Source: Perognathus longimembris pacificus (lineage: Eukaryota; Chordata; Mammalia; Rodentia; Heteromyidae). Taken from it: DNA of 64,000 nucleotides. The stretch covers positions 13,128,326-13,192,325 of the forward strand of contig NC_063171.1 in NCBI RefSeq assembly GCF_023159225.1. The letters are read 5' to 3'. Shown one piece after another: positions 58,638-64,000 of this stretch. The position numbers and the translations under genes are program-made. Below the pieces are notes generated by a model. The model did no database searches. It worked only from the letters and a program-made list of their open reading frames with translations, and had not been told where the DNA came from. Every line of letters begins with the position of its first letter. The first letter of the stretch is position 1.

Positions 58638-59156
58638 TGTGGGAGAATTATTTCTCTGACCAGTGGGGGACTTAGCATCAGCACAAATATCCTGATGTCT
58701 TATTAGCAAACTACTGGGCCAATGGGGAAACATCTCCATTAAAGAATCTCCTGTGTTTGTTGGCCAAAGGAAGCCACTTTGTCATGAGACTGTCTCCCCT
58801 GAATAGAATAGTGCCTGGGAGACTTGTTTGCCCAGCTGCTCCAGGGAAAGGTTTTTACAGTAAATAGGGAAGCCAATTGTTAATGATAATTAGTTTTGTG
58901 GAAATAGTAGTTAGGTGATAGAGTTTTGCCTTGACTTGCTTGCTCCTTTGTTTTAGTGTTATCCCCTTTGTTGCAGTGATATAAGCAGCTTTTGTATTCA
59001 TATAGATATCTTTCTGTATTAATTTTACTCTTGAAGTTGTGAGTTGATTTTTAACCCTATATAAACCATGGTCCTCTTAAAATAAAGGGTGCATTGGTTC
59101 ACTGGCCTCTGCATCCCCATGTCCTGACTTTCGGTTGCATTTACCCGGGTCCAACA
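58638..59156 (+). repeat. Solo LTR, class II type
   Basis: 519 bp, TGTGGGAG...GTCCAACA, inserted in the L1 tail. Flanks gttaag and tttaag form a 6 bp TSD with one mismatch. Plus orientation: 'aaccctatataaaccatgg' (TATA, about 59058) then 'cttaaaataaagggtgc' (AATAAA, about 59080). Confidence 0.85.
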
Positions 59157-60026
59157 TTTAAGGTGATGTACAGAGGGGTTACATTTAGATACATAATGTA
59201 GTGAGTACATTTCTTGTCAAACTTGTTGACCCCTCCTTCATTTCCTCCCACTTCCCTCTCCCCAAATTGTACAGTTCATTTCCAACAAATTGTCTTGTGA
59301 GTATCACTGTTGCATTGGTCCACCCTTTGTGCTTTGTCTCACTACTTTGATGTTCCTGACCTTCCCTAATTCAGACAACATATACACAATACCCAGAGTA
59401 ACAAAATCAAAATAAAATGAGAACAGGGAATAATCCATAGAAAAGATAAACAAAAGAAAAAATAAATAATTTCACATAGTACATTACAAATAACAAAAAC
59501 CATGAAAAACCTCTTGTTTCCATATATTGGCATTCATTTTTCTTAGCATCATCTTACATGATTATATGTACCTAGCCTTTGATTTATTGTGATCCTCTAC
59601 TAGGACTATCCTAGACATATACTAATTATCACCAATAAGGAAAATCATGCAATCTATGTAATAAAAGACTCCACTTATCAAAAACAATTCTAAACAGGAA
59701 GAATAGTGCTGGCGTAATAACAATACCAAACTTCAACAGCTTGGTTCTGGAACAGGAATAGGCCTGAGGACCAATCAAATAAACTAAAGACCAAGAAATG
59801 AATCTGCAGACCTATGGTGACCTATTCTTTCATAAGGGAGCCAAAAAAAAAAAAAAAAATAAGAATGGAAAAAAAAAAAAAACAGCCTCTTCAACACATG
59901 GTGATGACAAAATTGGTTATAGAAAACTAAAGTTAGATCCTTTATATTTTACCCTGCACAAGAATCAATTCCAAATAGATCAAAGACCTCAGATACCCAG
60001 GAAACATCACAGGAAAGAATAAAAGA

Positions 60027-60232
60027 GGGGCTGGGGTTATGGCCTAGTGGCAAGAGAGCTTGCCTCGTATACATGAGGCACTGGGTTCGATTCCCCAGCA
60101 CCACATATACAGAAAACGGCCAGAAGTGGTGCTGTGGCTCTAGTGGCAGAGTGCTAGCCTTGAGCAAAAGGAAGCCAGGGATAGTACTCAGGCCCTGAGT
60201 TCAAGGCCCAGGACTGGCAAAAAAGAAAAAAA
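60027..60232 (+). mobile_element. IDL-Geo SINE, perfect TSD
   Basis: Dimer with the 13 bp aaagaataaaaga at 60014-60026 and 60233-60245. Confidence 0.95.
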
Positions 60233-61142
60233 AAAGAATAAAAGAAACACTAGGGCTCCTTAGCACAAACTGAAACTTTCTTAATAAACACCCAGAAACA
60301 CAGAAAATCAAAGAAAGTTTGGACAAATGGGATTGCATCAAACTTCAGAGCTTCTTTGCATAGCTATCAAGACAAATAGAAAGCCCACAAATTGCGATAA
60401 GTCCTTCACTAGCCATACAACAGACTAGGGCCCCATATACTTAGAACTCAAAAAAAAAAAAAAATAAATAAATGCCCCAAACAAAATCCTCAAAGAAACA
60501 ACTTCCCCATTAATAGTGGTTTAAATACTTAAAGAGAGAATTTTCTGAAGAAGAATTAGGAATGTACTATAGACACATGAAGACATGTTCAACATCCCTG
60601 GACAGAAAAGAAATGCAAATCAAAACAATATTGAGATTCCACCTCACCCCAGTTAGAATGGCCATTATCAAGAAACCTAATAATGAAGGATACTGGCAGG
60701 GATGTGGCCAAAGGGAGCACCACTATATTGTTGATGGGAGTGTAAACATGTCCAACCAATCTAGAAAGCAGTTTGGAGGTTCCTCAAAAGACTAAGCATG
60801 GAACTCCCCTATGACCCATGAATCCCACATCTAGGCATTTACCCAAAGGATTCCAAACCACTCCATACCAAAGCTACCAGCACAACCATATTCGTTGTAG
60901 CATTATTTAATCATAAATAAGAGATGGAACCAACCCAGATGCTCCTCAGTTGATCAAGAAAACCTGGTACATATATACAATGGAATTATATGCTTCTATC
61001 TGGAAAAAAAAAATGGAATCTTCCCATTCAGAAGGAAATGGAAAAACTTGGGAAAAAATTATATTAAGTTTATCAAGGAAGAGCCAAATAAATACGTGTA
61101 CTTATTCTGAGGCTGAAGACTACCCGGACATTGGTCTGATAA

Positions 61143-61292
61143 CTATCTTTTTTTTTTTTTTTTCATTTCCTTTTTGATTATTGTGTGAGGATCTCACTAA
61201 ACATCTTTGCTGGCCTCAAGCTCTTGATGCTCCTACCTCTGCTTCTTGAGTTCTAGAATTAGAGTCAGATTCCACCACACTGAGTTGGACTT
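61143..61292 (-). mobile_element. B1/7SL-type SINE, antisense
   Basis: T tail, 'tgtgaggatctcactaaaca', 'ctggcctcaagctcttgatg', 'cctctgcttcttgagttcta', 'ccaccacactgagttgg'. Confidence 0.75.
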
Positions 61293-64000
61293 TGTTATAA
61301 GCTTTTGTACTTATTCTTTGAAGTTTTTTTCCCCTTATTAGGAGTTTATTTTAGTAAGGGTTAGCAATATAAACTTGAACTTCGTTTTCAGAAGCGCTTT
61401 CTCATTTATACCAGTACCCCTTGTGAGAAGTAAATTTATTCTCTTTTCATTTGAGTTGTCACTTGTATTGTGTGTCAATTTGTTTATTATAATTGGGTTT
61501 ATACGTAAACAACTAGTTTGCACAATGCCCTATTTATTCTCCAAAAAATATCCCTTTCTAAGCAGTAGTTGTACATATTTTGATGGTTTTATGTATGATC
61601 TCTTGTTATCTTTATAATGTTTTTTTAAAAATCTTATCCTCCATTGTTTAGGCTTTACAGAATATATTTTTCAAAGGTTTTCTTTTGATTTAAAGTCTAT
61701 ACAGAACCAGAAAGATCAAGCAAATACAAACAGCTATGGTCTGGCTGAAAGAGCCTGAAGCCCTAAGGCTTGTCCTAAATCCCACCTGAAAACTTTCAAG
61801 CTCCTGAGAGACATGTTTAAATCTATCATTCTAGCCTGGTTTCAGTGTATTTGTTTTAACAATTTCTTCAAAATTTGCCTTTGAATTTGAGTTGAAATTG
61901 TAGTAATTTTAGAAATTGGTTTGAACACAGAACATACTCAAAATATGTTTTATCAGCCAGTTGGCATTCATTTTCACACCACCTTAACTAGCCCTAGATG
62001 TTATCTCACAGCAACTCTCCTTTTCTGACTGTCAGAGTGCTGTAGCAGGGGAGGGTGGCAGAGGAATCAAGGTAAGGTAAGTGGGGGAGATTTTTCCCTG
62101 TTTCTTGTATATTTTTTCATACCCTGTTCTTATGGTGTACTACAATGATCATTGAAGAAGGAGGGTATCATTAATACTGAGTACTTAAGTATATTCTAAG
62201 CTGGTCTCATGGTACAAACTATACCACCAATAACCCATTTTTGTTGCTTGCTTGGGTAGGGCTGTGAGTTTTATGTCCTTCCATGTGATCCTGAATGTAC
62301 ACAAACTCATTGAATTCTCCACATAAGCTTTCACATTATCCTTTAGTTCTTCCAGTCTAACAAATGAGGAAACAGTGTATTAAGAACAGTTTTCAAAAGC
62401 TAAAGAAAATAGACTTAGAATTACAAGTCCTGGAGTTTCTACATACATTGTACATATGTATAGAGAGAAAAAAAAAGATCACATTGAACAATACTAGAAT
62501 ATGAGCACTTCTCTTATTAGAAAACTTTAGCTGGGTCAATTTTGCAATACTATAATAGCCAAGTGGAAATACCTAAACTCCAAGAAAATTAAAGGTCACA
62601 TCTCTCCCTATAGCTCCAGAAAATAAAATTTTGTCTTCCACTTTTATTTATCAGTATCATCCAGAGTTTTGGCAGATAGAATCTCAGTCAAGTGCGCAGT
62701 GAGTATATTCGTACTTTAAATAGATGCAATTCAACCTTTCAAAATGGCCCAGGGTCAAATATTCATTCTTTTTAAGCAATAAAACATAGCTCAAAATTTC
62801 TACTATTTCGCTAGTAGAAAAATCCATCTGGCTGTGACCTTGTATAGTAGAGGTTGCTGACACAAAAAATGGAGAAGTTTTAAGAGTATCACACTTTGAC
62901 AATAAAGAAAAAAAATTAAAGAAAATAATGTGATATTGTATTGTCTGTGTTTAAGAGGAAATCCATTTATATTTTCTTCTACATTGGAGTAACATATAAA
63001 TATGCAATATACATTGTTTTTAATATGTACATTTATAATGCAATGAGTCATAATTCACATCTTACTGACCTATATCTTACCTCCATCAATCCATCCCACT
63101 TCCTGAAATCGATGTTGAGTCGAGTTTAATCTTTTTAGAGGAATAGAAAGAAAAGTTTGACTAATATGAAAGAAACTGTTGGGTAGTTTTCTTGATATTC
63201 AATAGGAAAATTACCTCAAAACAAGAGAGATGTAGTTGTCATGTTCCATGACACAATTTTCTAGCCTGTTATATGAGACCACATTTAAATTCAGAAATCT
63301 ATATAGATTACAACTAGTTAAAATTTATTCTTTAGAGAACAAGACATTAATCATAATTTTATTTATAGAAAAGGTAACCTTTCTACAAAATTTGAACTTT
63401 TTCATTAAATATTGAGGCCTAAAAATGCTAGCCAGAAGGAAAAAAATAGTAGCTATATTTGGTTGAAAAACGGAAAGCTTTTAGACAATCTTTTGAATCA
63501 GTAATCACGTTTCTAGTATAATACATTTTTTATCTTTCTCTTTATTAGTTTCTACTTGTAAAAGTGAGAGGTATCTTCCACTAGCCTAAGCAGACTGCTT
63601 GCTTCTGTGATGTTTCATGAATAACAAAGAAATGAAAGTGACATTAAATTTGTTAAATTTGGAGGACCAGGGGCATAATTCAACAAATGAAGAGTTTGCC
63701 TTTTTCTTTTCTTTAATCTATCACTGGCAGGGAAGAAAAGCTGAAAAACCTTTTTACTCTTAAATTTAAATACTGGTAAGTAGCACTTATATATTTAATT
63801 TATATCGCACTGTATGCCTTATTAACAGAGGTGAGAAGACTTAAGAGGCAAATGACTTTATCCAAACGCTGGCAAGTAGTTTGATAGTCTTCAGGAGCAT
63901 GGTGCAAATTATTTACCATTCAAAATGCTAAAATGGGAAACAGTTACCCTTTATTCTAGAAATGAAAAAAAGCTAAGATTTTAAAAATAGAAAATAAAAA
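61293..64000. other. AT-rich sequence, nothing recognised
   Basis: About 2.7 kb with no element I can name. Short frames have no domain. A weak ID-like match at about 63665-63700 is too poor to call. Confidence 0.45.

Larger units (their letters stand above)
58605..61100 (-). mobile_element. Second twin-primed L1, with LTR and SINE insertions
   Basis: The left segment (58605-58637 plus 59157-59660) is antisense L1 3' UTR up to the point after the ORF2 end ('aaaatcatgcaatctatgta'). The right segment (59661-61100) is sense-strand ORF2, from 'caaaaacaattctaaacagg' to 'acttgggaaaaaattatatt'. It stops where the left segment begins in L1 order. That is a 5' inversion by twin priming. A solo LTR (58638-59156) and an IDL-Geo (60027-60232) were added later. 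The ORF2 text carries stops. Confidence 0.82.

Overview
This window is AT-rich, repeat-dense mammalian nuclear DNA. No reading frame supports a complete host protein-coding gene; it reads as intergenic or intronic sequence. The strongest clue to the organism is a dimeric SINE present in at least fifteen copies. Its left half is ID-like (tRNA-derived, with A and B boxes) and its right half ends in a 'ccaggactggc' motif plus an A-rich tail. This matches my recollection of IDL-Geo, described only from geomyoid rodents (kangaroo rats, pocket mice, pocket gophers), so I infer a heteromyid or geomyid rodent. Several copies carry exact 13-16 bp target-site duplications (TSDs).

Layout. 0.5-12.3 kb: AT-rich DNA with old B1/ID-type SINE relics, L1 3' ends and IDL-Geo copies. 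12.6-15.3 kb: a compact class II (ERVK-like) LTR element on the minus strand, with two LTRs, a tRNA-Lys-type primer binding site, a polypurine tract and only about 1.65 kb of GC-rich, apparently non-coding internal DNA. 17.2-19.3 kb: a 5'-inverted (twin-primed) L1 with a 10 bp TSD and an IDL-Geo inserted near its inversion junction. 20-30 kb: SINEs, microsatellites and long stretches without recognisable elements. 30.5-41.1 kb: a minus-strand class I (gammaretrovirus-like, VL30-like) provirus with a 4 bp TSD, a degenerate tRNA-Pro primer site, two gag-N-terminus-like relics and a 1.7 kb internal tandem duplication. It carries a nested stack: a fragment of a third LTR family, a second copy of the class II element inside that, and an IDL-Geo SINE inside that. 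41.7-44.9 kb: one TSD-bounded L1 insertion interrupted by a block holding another L1 tail and a solo LTR, and separately by a 324 bp solo LTR. 46-48.4 kb: an old L1 with a SINE and a solo LTR in it. 49.7-51 kb: two solo LTRs almost back to back. 53.1-55.3 kb: a repeat-poor island with a weak candidate for a terminal coding exon. 57-61.3 kb: a class I-type LTR, then a second twin-primed L1 carrying a solo LTR and a SINE. 61.3-64 kb: nothing recognisable.

The elements do not work together as a pathway. What the window records is a layered insertion history with unusually readable junctions (exact TSDs, primer sites, inversion points). The retroviral copies are relics with no intact gene. I found no CRISPR array, operon, RNA gene or new enzymatic system. 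The most distinctive items are the four-deep nest, the repeated hydrophobic-plus-gag-start module, the short class II family, and a possible L1 3' transduction. All family names come from recognition, not from a search.
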